Assembly (NCBI GenBank): GCA_903772945.1
Contig: CAICTM010000127.1
Location: 1-64,000, forward strand
Length of the DNA: 64,000 nucleotides
From: Seminavis robusta
Taxonomy: Eukaryota > Bacillariophyta > Bacillariophyceae > Naviculales > Naviculaceae
Direction: 5' to 3'
Shown here: positions 32,133 to 42,500 of the stretch, in pieces
Numbering within the stretch: position 1 is the first letter of the stretch
How the letters are laid out: each line of letters opens with the position of its first letter
The notes under the pieces: generated by a model
Told to the model about the DNA's origin: nothing
The model's database searches: none
Seen by the model: only the letters and a program-made list of their open reading frames with translations
Program-made: the position numbers and the translations under genes

Positions 32133-32347
32133 GCCCTTCCCACGCCACGCTCACCCCGAGAGGATCGTGGGAGGCGGCTTGCCATTCGTCATCAAAGATC
32201 CAAGCCCGACCCAACTTGCTTTCGAAGGACAACGGTCATGGAAGGAAAGAAGAAAGAAGAAAAGCGACAATTGACAAGAACGCAACAACAGTCCATCACA
32301 CTACCAGCAACTAGCTAGTAATAACACTAACTAGGTAGAACAACAAG

Positions 32348-35002
32348 ATGAAGTTATCAACGAGCAGTGGTGCGAGCCCTTCGAGTGGCAACAGCGCACG
32401 AAAGAATAAAAAGGGAAAGAAGTCGAAAAAAGACAAGAAGCGCGCCAAGGCCGAGAAAGCCTTGAAACAGTCCATGTCTCCTGCTATTAAACTGCTACTT
32501 ATACCGTTGGCAATCGTTTTTTGCTTGTGCATTTTGGGAATGACCTTTGTACCCGATCCAACGAACAAAGGCTTCATGCATCTTCGAGGTCATACCGGGA
32601 GCGGTCCTGATCTGGATCACGGAAGCCAGCTACGACGCATCGTCAACGCTGTAAAAGAATCCAAGAAACGTATCTTTCCACCCAAGCCAGAGATAGAGCT
32701 GCCTCCATCAAACAATGATGCCTCCCTGATTGATATGAGAGAGCTGGATGCAACACTCCCCTTTGACAATCCGGATGGTGGGGCTTGGAAGCAAGGGTGG
32801 GATGTTCAACCAGTCAAACCAACAAAAGAAAATCCCGTCAAAATTTTTGTAGTACCGCATTCACACTGTGATCCTGGTTGGATCAAGACGTTTGATGATT
32901 ACTTCCAATCACAGACAAAACACATTCTGACTTCGGTCGTAAATGCCTTATCAAAAGATCGCAAGAGGAAGTTTATCTGGGCAGAAATCAGCTACTTTGA
33001 ATGGTGGTGGAGGGAGCAGATGCCTGAAGTGCAACAATTAACAAAATCATTGTTTGAAAATGGGCAGCTGGAATTTGTGACTGGAGGATGGGTGATGCCA
33101 GATGAAGCCAACACACAGCTCTATGCTATGGAAGTCCAAATGGAGGAGGGACATAATTGGATCAGGAATAATATTGGAGAGAAACACATTCCAAAGTATG
33201 GATGGAGCATTGATCCATTTGGGTACTCACCCACAATGGCCTATTTGCTCAAGAAATATGGTTTCAAGGCCATGCTGATACAAAGGGTGCATTATGCTGT
33301 GAAGAAGGAATTGGCCAAGAGGAAACATTTGGAATTCAACTGGAGACAGGTTTGGGATGATGAGGGTGAATATGATATCTTTTGCCATGTCATGCCGTTC
33401 TTTTCCTATGATGTGCCACACACTTGTGGACCCGATCCAAGTGTATGTTGCCAGTTTGATTTTGCCAGAATGAAAAGAACTGGTTGCCCCTGGAGAAAAA
33501 ATCCCCAAGCCATCACATACATCAATCTGCAGGAGAGGTCAATGCTTCTTCTAGATCAGTACCTCAAGAAAGCGTCCCTGTATCGATCTGGTGTAGTGAT
33601 TGCTCCACTTGGTGATGACTTTCGGTATCAAACAGCTGAAGAAGCTGAGCTGCAGTTTTCCAACTACCAAAAGATATTTGACTACATCAACAAACATGTG
33701 GAAGGGGTTCAGATTCAGTTTGGAACCTTGAGTGAATACTTTGAGGCTGCCATGGGAACCTTTGAACCGCCATTATTGAAAGGTAGCTTCTTCACATATG
33801 CAGATGTTAATGAGGACTACTGGAGTGGCTACTACACCAGCCGGCCCTTTGACAAATCACTGGATAGAAAGCTGGAACGAGTTCTTTTTGCAGCCAGCTC
33901 TCTGGGGGGCACTGATGAAGAGCTGCAAGGCCCCAGAAGGGCTCTGAGTTTGTTTCAGCATCATGATGGCATCACGGGAACTGCCAAAGATCACGTCGTG
34001 AAAGATTATGCCCTGAGAGTCTATGCTGCAATTGGTTCCACGCAAGATTGGATCGCCAAAAAGCTTCAGGCAGACAATCAGGAACTCCATGCATGTTGGA
34101 AATCGAATGATCCCAGAGGCTTGAGCCAGAACCTTTGTTTGACCGCTAATATCAAGACTGTCAAACTGTACAATCCCTTGGAAACATCTCAGTGGTGTGG
34201 TGACGTTGAAGTGCCCGGTCATGAAACCAAAGAGGTGCCTTCGAACGTTCCGTGCGAAGTACCCTCGGCATCGTCGGGCACTCAATTTGACGAGCACACG
34301 GGATTGGTGACCGAGCCGTTCCAAGAGGAATGGATGGTTTGGAAGGTGAAAAAGGGAGGTGCCTACCTGTTCTTCCCCGGTGACTTGCTCAATTACCAGG
34401 ACAAGGGGGCACCCAAGATCCAAGATGGTGGCCTGGTTGTGGACGCCAATCATTGGCGCCGCCACGTCGTGCAAAAGACTGTCGATGGGGCCACTGTGAT
34501 TGACTTTGTGTACGAAACCAATCTACAAAACTCGAATGAAGAATGGTTCGTGCGGTTCACCCATCCCAACATTCAGAACCAAGGAATCTTCCACACGGAT
34601 TTGAATGGCTTTAACTTTGACACGCACAAGTTCCGTTCCGACCTTCCACTACAGAGTCAGGTGTTTCCCATGCCGACACTTGCCTCTGTAGAAGATGCCA
34701 AACTGCGAATGACGGTATTGAGTGATCACGCACAAGGAACGGCATCTACCAAGGACGGAACGATTGACGTGTGGCTGGATCGTCGGCTTCGTCAAGATGA
34801 CGCCAGAGGCGTGGGTCAAGGCGTGTCCGACAATGTTCCCACGAGGACGCGCCTTCGCATCGTAGTGGAAGAGAAGATCGATGGAACAGCTCCCAAGTTG
34901 TTGGACAATTACACGATAACACCCCTGTGCAAGCGCATGTGGGAAGAACTCAACCATCCGCTGGAGCAATTTGGAATTGTGGAAAAGGTTGCCAATGCTT
35001 AA
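32348..35002 (+). CDS. Golgi alpha-mannosidase II (GH38)
   Basis: 884 residues, one exon. A Lys-rich cytosolic tail, one membrane helix (about 47-69) and a stem precede the GH38 catalytic domain. Golgi mannosidase II trims two mannoses from GlcNAcMan5GlcNAc2 after GnT I. Visible are the zinc-binding VVPHSHCDPGW (about residue 170), IWAEISYFEWWW, the nucleophile Asp in YGWSIDPFGYSPTMAYLL (about 289) and the late zinc His in SLFQHHDGITGTA (about 538). The C-terminal beta domains run to the end, and there is no fused transferase. Codons 127-500 closely match the second mannosidase gene on the opposite strand, while the rest is more diverged. The start context caagATGAAG and the short divergent promoter shared with the TIM-barrel gene support this 5' end. 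Confidence 0.93.
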   Translation: MKLSTSSGASPSSGNSARKNKKGKKSKKDKKRAKAEKALKQSMSPAIKLLLIPLAIVFCLCILGMTFVPDPTNKGFMHLRGHTGSGPDLDHGSQLRRIVNAVKESKKRIFPPKPEIELPPSNNDASLIDMRELDATLPFDNPDGGAWKQGWDVQPVKPTKENPVKIFVVPHSHCDPGWIKTFDDYFQSQTKHILTSVVNALSKDRKRKFIWAEISYFEWWWREQMPEVQQLTKSLFENGQLEFVTGGWVMPDEANTQLYAMEVQMEEGHNWIRNNIGEKHIPKYGWSIDPFGYSPTMAYLLKKYGFKAMLIQRVHYAVKKELAKRKHLEFNWRQVWDDEGEYDIFCHVMPFFSYDVPHTCGPDPSVCCQFDFARMKRTGCPWRKNPQAITYINLQERSMLLLDQYLKKASLYRSGVVIAPLGDDFRYQTAEEAELQFSNYQKIFDYINKHVEGVQIQFGTLSEYFEAAMGTFEPPLLKGSFFTYADVNEDYWSGYYTSRPFDKSLDRKLERVLFAASSLGGTDEELQGPRRALSLFQHHDGITGTAKDHVVKDYALRVYAAIGSTQDWIAKKLQADNQELHACWKSNDPRGLSQNLCLTANIKTVKLYNPLETSQWCGDVEVPGHETKEVPSNVPCEVPSASSGTQFDEHTGLVTEPFQEEWMVWKVKKGGAYLFFPGDLLNYQDKGAPKIQDGGLVVDANHWRRHVVQKTVDGATVIDFVYETNLQNSNEEWFVRFTHPNIQNQGIFHTDLNGFNFDTHKFRSDLPLQSQVFPMPTLASVEDAKLRMTVLSDHAQGTASTKDGTIDVWLDRRLRQDDARGVGQGVSDNVPTRTRLRIVVEEKIDGTAPKLLDNYTITPLCKRMWEELNHPLEQFGIVEKVANA

Positions 35003-35410
35003 TGGGTATGCCTGCTGGCTAGCGCTAGCTAGCTAGAAGTGTAGAGACTACTACTCAACGACATGATACTATAATATGAAACAGTATGTACTATTGACTT
35101 TATAATGGCAACGTACTACCTGCCAAGTGGCGATGAGAAAAGTCGAGTTGCTGAGGACGTTGTAAAAGTCTATGTGGTTGTCCCTCGTGTCAGCAATCCC
35201 AAACAAATCTCCTTCGTTCGGACACTCTTTTTGTCTATTTTGTGTATTGTGGATGGGGTGTTGCCAATTCAGTACTCCTGGATAGATGTTGGCAATATAA
35301 CTCCCACTGGTAGCAGCTTCAACGGGTTGTGTCGTGATAGATGGTGTGCCAGTATGATAACTGCTAACCAATTTGGGAGTTGTTCTTGTGGCTTGTGTTT
35401 GTGCTTCTGT
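35003..35410. other. intergenic spacer between convergent genes
   Basis: Begins with a run of CTAGCTAG palindromes (35018-35036), just after the mannosidase stop. No gene seen. Confidence 0.5.
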
Positions 35411-36337
35411 CTACTTCTTGGACCATCCACCCAAGAGAAAACTAATCATGAATCTCCAAGTCAGTAGAACACCCAAACTATCGACAATGTATTGAATGTC
35501 GGTTCGTGTCAAGACACTGAGCCACTCTTCGATCGGCGTCAAGACTCGCCCTTGTGTCATTAGGACCGAAGTGGATACATCTTGAATATCCACAGCCGCT
35601 CCTCCTGCCATGTGTTGACTGATGCACGTGAGTGCAATCAAAAAGATGGAGGATGTGATCCATGTTTGTCCCGTGACGGCAATGGCGCGATCGGTGGGAC
35701 AATCGAGGGTATTTCGAAAATGAAAGGCTTGATGAAGGATCCCCGCCAGCAACCAACACGATGCCAAACTGACACTGGCCATTCCAGCCGATGCTAGCAG
35801 GGGTGTGCTAAAATGGGGCAACACACGGGATTGCAAATCCGTCAAGAGCAAGTGATCGACCGTCTGTGTGCCAAGGGCGGTGGAATCGACCCATACGGGG
35901 AGTGGCAACGATGTCGTGTCGAGTGATTTGGCCGCTTCGGCTGCCGAGTCGCTGGATTTCAATAGGGATGTCAAGTATACGTCATTGAGAAAGTGATCCA
36001 TGAACGAGTAGAGGAACAAGGAGGCGACATCTCCGGCCAATGTGAGTTGATCTTCGGGTGGTTCGGGTAACCAATTCTGTTTCCAGTTGCGTTGTTGTCG
36101 TTGTTGATGCTGCCATGTGTCATTGGCTTTTTGTTGTTGCTGTTTTCGCTGTTGTGGAGGTGATTCCTGGGACGACGATGAGGTTGATTTCTCGGTTTCG
36201 TCTTGAGGAACATCGGATAGGTAGACAGCCGAATCTGATTGTGATGTCGTCGTGACAACCGAAGAGGGCAAGACAAAGGAAAACCCACTGCCAATGACAC
36301 CCAGCAACACCAACACTAATAGCAAAGCTCTTGTCAT
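35411..36337 (-). CDS. plastid-type membrane protein, unknown function
   Basis: 308 residues from the first ATG (36337, MTRALLLVLVLLG). The frame extends ten codons further up but without an ATG. A classic signal peptide ends in GFS followed by FVLPSS, resembling the diatom plastid signal with Phe after the cleavage site. A Gln-rich linker follows. The mature part has hydrophobic segments around LTLAGDVASLFLYSFMDHFL, ASAGMASVSLASCWLLAGIL, WITSSIFLIALTCI and YIVDSLGVLLTWRFMISFLL, so three or four helices. I do not recognise the family. The location is inferred from the N-terminus only. Confidence 0.65.
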   Translation of the reverse strand: MTRALLLVLVLLGVIGSGFSFVLPSSVVTTTSQSDSAVYLSDVPQDETEKSTSSSSQESPPQQRKQQQQKANDTWQHQQRQQRNWKQNWLPEPPEDQLTLAGDVASLFLYSFMDHFLNDVYLTSLLKSSDSAAEAAKSLDTTSLPLPVWVDSTALGTQTVDHLLLTDLQSRVLPHFSTPLLASAGMASVSLASCWLLAGILHQAFHFRNTLDCPTDRAIAVTGQTWITSSIFLIALTCISQHMAGGAAVDIQDVSTSVLMTQGRVLTPIEEWLSVLTRTDIQYIVDSLGVLLTWRFMISFLLGGWSKK

Positions 36338-36892
36338 TGTCTTGGCTGTTCTTTCAACTCCTTTCAATCCAAATGACAGTCAACAAGCTTAACAAAATGG
36401 ATCCTTGGCGATGATGTGATGGATTTCTTGATGGTACCGAACTGTTTTGGTGGCTTGTTCCAATTCCGAGAGAAAGCTACTCCATTCAAAGGATTCTGAT
36501 TCTTTTGGCTTGCATGCATACACAGTAGAATAAAATCAATCCAATCAAACCTCTATCTTCCGATGAATGACTTGATGAAACGAGGTTGTCATTCCAAAAT
36601 GAGAAGAAGCGGTAGCAGAATTCATCAGCCGTGCAACGAAGAAGAATTCAGAGCAATGCCACCAATCCACTGATGTTCTTCAATCCGTGAATACTTAGTC
36701 ATGAACAGATGTCAGCTACCACGTCAGCAGCTGGAGTTCCTTCCTGTTCCGAAAGATCCAGATGACGATAAAGATATCCAAAACACCGTCTCATCAAGGT
36801 GATGCCTCATCTATCGATCTCCAGTATTGCAACAACATATAACGAGGAAGAGTTGACGTCCAATCAATCAATCAATCAAGCGAGAAAAGATA
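36338..36892. other. divergent intergenic region
   Basis: Shared upstream region of the plastid-type protein (minus) and the enoyl reductase (plus). No assignable element seen. Confidence 0.45.
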
Positions 36893-37942
36893 ATGGTGGT
36901 ACCATCTCAGTTAGTATTATCTGCTACCAAGAGGAGCTTGTCGTCGAGAGTACAACTTCGAACTCCATTCTACCCTTGCTGCTGCGTCTTCCCTCAAGCT
37001 GCCAAACGAAGATACCTCTCCAGTTCCGAACAAGAATCCAAAAACAGTGAGAATCAGGAGCAACATAATAAGAATGATAATTCCAAGAGCCAACCAAAAG
37101 TGGCTCTGATAATGGGAGTGGCCAACCACAGATCCATTGCCTGGGCATGTGTGCAGGAATTTCAACAACAGGGGTATCAGGTCCTTCTCACATACCAAAA
37201 TGATAGGCTACGGCCCTCCATTGAAAAACTCATTGCTACTACTACCAGCAAAAAGAACCACCATCCCATTCATGCCTTGCCATGCAACGTGGAAACGGAT
37301 CTACCAAGACTCTTTCAAGAACAAATTCCACAAGTGCTACAGGAGATATCATCACAACACCAACAACAGCAATCCTTACAGTTGGACAGCATTGTCCACT
37401 CGGTGGCGTTTGCGCCCTTTGACAATCCCGACAATCCAAAGTTGTACTTGTCGGAAGCGTCCTGGCACGATTATCAAATGGCAATGCACACGTCGGCATA
37501 CTCCCTCGTCGAAACGGCTCACTACGCCAAACACGTCATGAATTCACATACCAGTACAACAGCCGCCTCCATTACAGCCCTCACATACTTGGGATCCACC
37601 CGGGCCGTCCCCCATTATTACTTGATGGGACCCGCCAAGGCGGCACTGGAAGCCAACATGCGGGCGTTGGCATTGGAACTCGGGCACTACTACATTCGTG
37701 ACGACAATCCTCATTCCATTCGCGTCAATGCCGTCAGTGCCGGACCCGTCCGCACATTGGCGTCGCGGGGCATTCCACATTTTACCGAATTGTGGCAACA
37801 TGCCCAAGAAACGGCACCGTTGAAACGCAACGTGACAGTGGCGGAAGTGGCTCATGCGGTACGATTTCTCGCCGAGGCATCGGGGATTACGGGCCAAGTC
37901 CTCCATGTCGATGGTGGATACAGCAGTGTCGTGCCAGTGTAA
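36893..37942 (+). CDS. fabI: enoyl-[acyl-carrier-protein] reductase, FabI type
   Basis: 349 residues, one exon. FabI reduces trans-2-enoyl-ACP with NAD(P)H in the last step of each type II fatty-acid elongation round. The SDR-type fold begins with VALIMGVANHRSIAWACVQE (about residue 70). SVAFAPFDNP, ALTYLGSTRAVPHYYLMG and PAKAALEAN follow, with the catalytic Tyr-x6-Lys spacing, then VNAVSAGPVRTLASRGI and GITGQVLHVDGGYSS at the end. The leader (MVVPSQLVLSATKRSLSSRV, later RRYLSSSEQ) is basic and hydroxylated without a clear signal peptide. That looks more mitochondrial than plastidic. An internal Gln/His-rich insert (about 145-165) is unusual. Confidence 0.9.
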   Translation: MVVPSQLVLSATKRSLSSRVQLRTPFYPCCCVFPQAAKRRYLSSSEQESKNSENQEQHNKNDNSKSQPKVALIMGVANHRSIAWACVQEFQQQGYQVLLTYQNDRLRPSIEKLIATTTSKKNHHPIHALPCNVETDLPRLFQEQIPQVLQEISSQHQQQQSLQLDSIVHSVAFAPFDNPDNPKLYLSEASWHDYQMAMHTSAYSLVETAHYAKHVMNSHTSTTAASITALTYLGSTRAVPHYYLMGPAKAALEANMRALALELGHYYIRDDNPHSIRVNAVSAGPVRTLASRGIPHFTELWQHAQETAPLKRNVTVAEVAHAVRFLAEASGITGQVLHVDGGYSSVVPV

Positions 37943-38726
37943 TAATAAAATAAAAAAGCACATTTGTATCATCATACTAGCTAGCTACCGGTAGCTAGCT
38001 ACTGTAGCGCAATAAAACTGAGTCTTACTATTCGTTTGATGGATCATTCGATTGAATCTATTCTGTGTCAGGCGATTCCATCACGATCTCCAGGTCACAC
38101 GTAGTCCGACACTGGCCTATTCTCTGTCCGGCGATTCGATTCCATCAATGATCTCCTGGATAGCCAGACAGGTGGTTGTGGGTCGAAATATCGTCGGAGC
38201 CGTACTTTTCAACGAAACCACAACGTCATAACCGTGCGTCTACTAAACACTCTTTGATTGCCTTCCTAGTAATCTTAGCCTCAACGAGCTGCGATCAACC
38301 TCTGGAACTAGCTTTGTAAATTGACGCTGCGGAAGCGGTACGACATACCGTACCTACCGTTGCGCACCAAACCGGTAGCTCACTCATCGGTGCCAATCCT
38401 ACTGCTTTGCTTGCTACTACAGTCTCCTCACTCCTCAGTAAGCTGATAGCCCGCAGGACATAGCAATCCCAAGTTTTTCTAAATTGGATCTGTTGTTTCG
38501 CGGGAGTTGATCGCTTCCGAAAAACGAGCGTATCGTACGGTATCACGCAAGAGTCGGCCTTCAACGCTCTCTCAATCACAAAATTGGCCCACCAAGCGTT
38601 GGGCCCCTTTTTATGGCAGAGAGCGAAAGGAGAGAGATGCTCCGTACCTACCCATCTCACAAATCTTCTTTGTTTGCTTCCTTCCCTCATCGGTCTTCAG
38701 TCAACTAAATCCCCAAGCAATCAACC
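37943..38726. other. intergenic spacer
   Basis: About 0.8 kb. CTAGCTAGCTACCGGTAGC and more lie at 37977-38003, and a near-repeat (tctgtgtc/tctgtccggcgattc) lies near 38060-38140. No gene. Confidence 0.5.
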
Positions 38727-39362
38727 ATGGCTCCTTTCGATCCCCCCGCCAAGAAAATCGCCGTACCCGAGCTTTACGATGACGAGGACGACAAGACTGT
38801 TCAGACCGACGGCAGCAATGATCTCAATGAGCCTCTCTTGAGTATCCAGACCACCATGAGTGAAGATGAGGAGGACACTGCCATGAAGGAATCTTCCTCG
38901 CAGTGGTCCAACCTCTACAGTCTCATCATTGGACTCATCATTGGATGTTTCATCCAATTCAGCTCCCTGGGTGCAAACTTCCTGATGACTTCCATGTACG
39001 GCTACAACGTCTTCTTCATGAAGGAATTCCTCGTTGTCTCCTTGGTCTGGTGCTTCGTCACGTCTATCATGGGAGTCTGCGTCCTCCTCTTCCTACGTAG
39101 TCTCGTTGTCACATCCTTCTACGCAACAACTTCCGTGAACGAGAATTTCAAGGCAAAGGAGGACTTTATTGCCGGACTCATCCAAAAGATGGAATACTAC
39201 TTTGCTGTGGGAGCTCTCATTGGGGTTTGCATGTGTTGGACGATTACCGACATTGTCCTCGGAATGAAGGCCCACATCGTCCACAGTTTAGTCACATTGG
39301 TCATTGCCTTGGTTTGGTGCCGACTTGTCATGACCTTCTGCGGTAGCAAAGTCGAAAGCTGA
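38727..39362 (+). CDS. four-helix membrane protein with an acidic dileucine N-terminus
   Basis: 211 residues, start context caaccATGGCT. The acidic N-terminal 60 residues contain DLNEPLLSI, which fits an endosomal or vacuolar dileucine sorting signal. Four hydrophobic helices follow: LYSLIIGLIIGCFIQFSSLG, FLVVSLVWCFVTSIMGVCVLL, YFAVGALIGVCMCWTITDIV and HIVHSLVTLVIALVWCRLVM. No family recognised. The coding sequence favours C-ending codons (ctc, ttc, gtc) more than its neighbours, which often marks a well-expressed gene. Confidence 0.65.
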   Translation: MAPFDPPAKKIAVPELYDDEDDKTVQTDGSNDLNEPLLSIQTTMSEDEEDTAMKESSSQWSNLYSLIIGLIIGCFIQFSSLGANFLMTSMYGYNVFFMKEFLVVSLVWCFVTSIMGVCVLLFLRSLVVTSFYATTSVNENFKAKEDFIAGLIQKMEYYFAVGALIGVCMCWTITDIVLGMKAHIVHSLVTLVIALVWCRLVMTFCGSKVES

Positions 39363-39502
39363 ACACCTCCTGCAAAAGCGATAACTCAATGATATCTCTA
39401 ATTTCATAAAATACATGTTTCGTTCGTTAGTAATGACTTCACTAGCTAGCTAGAGATGAGGCGGCTAGCTACTGGTACGAGTGACAGTCAACGAGACCCC
39501 CA

Positions 39503-42500
39503 TTATCTTCCGATGAGATCCAAGCAATGCTGGTGATCTGCCGGATGACCCCAACCACCGTATCCTCTCTTGTGAACCTTTGTTTTGACATTCACTGGGC
39601 CGTACACCTTTTCAGATTTAAACGGCGGAGCGATCCCCCCGGACCTCTTGAAGGCCGCTCGAACTGCAGGTTTGATATCCTTCTCGTGCATCCCACCTTC
39701 AAAGCCGATATGCAACACCTGCGGTCGAGATGGAACCAACACTGTGTGCGGGAGAATTCCAGCGCCTTGCATGTGCACGAGACTCCAATCCCTGACGACA
39801 CGAATGCAGATGAGAATTGGTTTTGCTGATGCAACAACTCGAACAAGATCACTGATTCAAACTTACCAGTTGTAATCATCAAATGTACAGTATTCCCTTG
39901 CATTATCTCGAATTCTCTCAAACATCACCCTGGGCAAAACCATCGGGCCCGTAATAAACCTCCGTGCCCCCCAAAATTGATCCGAGTTTGGGTTGTACGG
40001 CTTGGTGAAGCCATCACTTGTGTCAAGCACCAGCCCAAAGTAGCCACCCACTGGTTTTGGTGACGAAGTTTCCATTAGATTCAACCCAGATTGAATGGCG
40101 GAGTAGATTGTTGGGGCAACGACATAGTCTTCTTCCATAAAGAGGAAGCTCTCAGCCCTCACTGGTCCCAAATCAAGTGCGAAGACTGTTTTCATGAGCC
40201 AGGTAAAGTGATGTTTGCAGCACGTAACCCATGCCTCTCTGGGGTGCCCATACGAATCACCCCTGTAACCCTCGTTGAGTTTTGGGTCTGGGCCCGGGAA
40301 TGTGTCAGGATGTTCGGCACATGAAAATGGATGGAATAGCTGGATCACCTTGAAGCCTTCACCTTTCAGAGTCTGAACATACGCGACAAAATCTTCGAAA
40401 TGGCCGTCGTGAGATATGATCAGGGGTGCCACTGAACGAGGAAAGTCTGACTTCCGCAGAGAGTCAACAACCTTCTTGAAGAAATCCACCCGTTTGTATA
40501 CCATGAACACGAAAGGAACAACCGTCTGCTTTGTTGTGCCTGCATTTTGTGCAACTTGTGCCTCTGGCTGGGGTACGGGGTTTGGCTTGTCTGCGGTTCG
40601 GAAACCATGAAGAGCATCCCACATTCGATCCAGGGCGGGCTTGTTGACAGCAGGCACTTCTGCTTGCTGCCCTTGCTGCCCTGGGTTATCAGCTGTTACT
40701 ACGCTGTCGCCAGGGGGGCCGAAGATCTCCAATGGGTGGTTTAACTCGTTCCACATTCTGCTACACAGTGGCGTCACGCGAAACTCGGTGTCAGAGCCAA
40801 AAATTTGAGGCTCCAGAACCACTCTTAGAATCGTTCGAGTCGCAACGTTGTCTCTGACCCCCTGTCCCAGCCCTCGCGAGTCATCGGTCGACAACCTTCG
40901 ATCTAGCCAAACGTCAATGGAACCATCCTGGAAAGATGCTGTGCCCTGAGCGTGGTTGCTGAGGATGGTCATTCGAGATTTCGCGTCTTCGATGGAAGCA
41001 AGGGTTGGCATGGGGAATACTTGGCTTTGCAACGGCAGGTCTTTTCGAAAGTAGTGTGTGTCGAAGTTGAAGCCGTTGAGATCAGTGTGGAAAACACCCT
41101 TGTTGTTCACATTCCCCGTGAATCTAGCAAACCATTCACGATCATCCGATTTCAAGTCTGTTTCAAAGATAAAGTCGATGACTGTGGACGTCGAGCCAAA
41201 GTCGGATGGCACTCTCCTTTCCACGACTCTGCGCTTCCATTTGCCCCGTTCATCGTTGCTTACGACAGAATATCCGCCTTTCTTTATCTGTATGGTTTGT
41301 TGTTTAGGCAGAAAGGGTTCCAGTCTGTCTGGGGCAAAAAGATATGCCCCGGCCTTCCCGTTCCCCTTATCATGCCATGTCATCCATTCTTCGCGAATAG
41401 GGTGGGTCATGAGGCCACTAACAGGATCAAACTGAATGTTCACCGTGGAATCCACAAGGGGACCGGCAACATCACATGGCAAATGGGCCACGGCAGCCTG
41501 ATACGGTGCGACCTCAACATCCCCACAGGTTTGACTGGTCTTCAGCGGATTGAACACATAGACGGGATTCTTCAAGTTGCACTCGTTCCGTCGAATCCCG
41601 CGAGGTTCTGCGGATCTCCAACAAGGAAGCAGTTTCTGATTTGAGTCAAGATTAGACAACTCAGCAATCCTCGGTCCAATAAATTCCTGTGTCATTGCAA
41701 TTGCCGCATGAATACGCTTTGCATAGTCTTGAACAACATGATCCCTGGCAGTGCCAGTTACCCCGTCATGGTGCTGAAAGAGACTCAAAGCTCGTCGTGG
41801 CTCTTGCAGGTCTTCTTTGTCAGCACCCAAAGCAGTAGCTGCAAATATCGACTGCTCCAAGAGCCTGTCCAGAGATTTGTCAAAGACCCGGCTAGTGTAG
41901 TAGCCACTCCAGTAGTCCTCATTGACATCTGAGTAAGTGAAGAAGCTACCTTTCAGCAAAGGTGGTTCAAAGGTTCCCATGGCAGCCTCAAAGTATTCAC
42001 TCAAGGTTCCAAACTGAATCTGAACCCCCTCCACATGTGTGTTGATGTAGTCAAATATCTTTTGGTAGTTGGTAAACTGCAGCTCGGCTTCTTCTGCAGT
42101 TTGATACCTAAAGTCATCACCAAGCGGAGCAATCACCACATTAGATCGATATAGCGAAGCTTTCTTGAGGTACTGATCCAGAAGAAGCATTGACCTCTCC
42201 TGCAGATTGCTGTCTGTGATTTCTTTGGGATTCTTTCTCCAGGGGCAACCAATTCTTTTCATTCTGGCAAAATCAAACTGGCAACAGACACTTGGATCAG
42301 GTCCACAAGTGTGTGGCACATCATAGGAGAAGAATGGCATGACATGGCAAAATATATCATATTCACCCTCATCATCCCAAACCTGTCTCCAGTTGAATTC
42401 CAAATGTTTCGTCTTGGCCAATTCCTTCTTGACTGCATAGTGGACTCTCTGTATCAGCATAGCCTTGAAGCCATAGTTCTTGAGCAAATAGGCCATTGTG

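Noticed and set aside
39503-40522. GnT I (GT13) as the identity of the fused transferase
   Set aside because: The blocks YGH.RE, KHH, EED, DDYNWDW and the final GGWG...DH match GnT II (GT16), not GnT I.
40952-41644. 230-codon plus frame opposite the fusion gene
   Set aside because: It is the antisense shadow of conserved GH38 coding sequence. Similar shadows occur opposite the other mannosidase gene.
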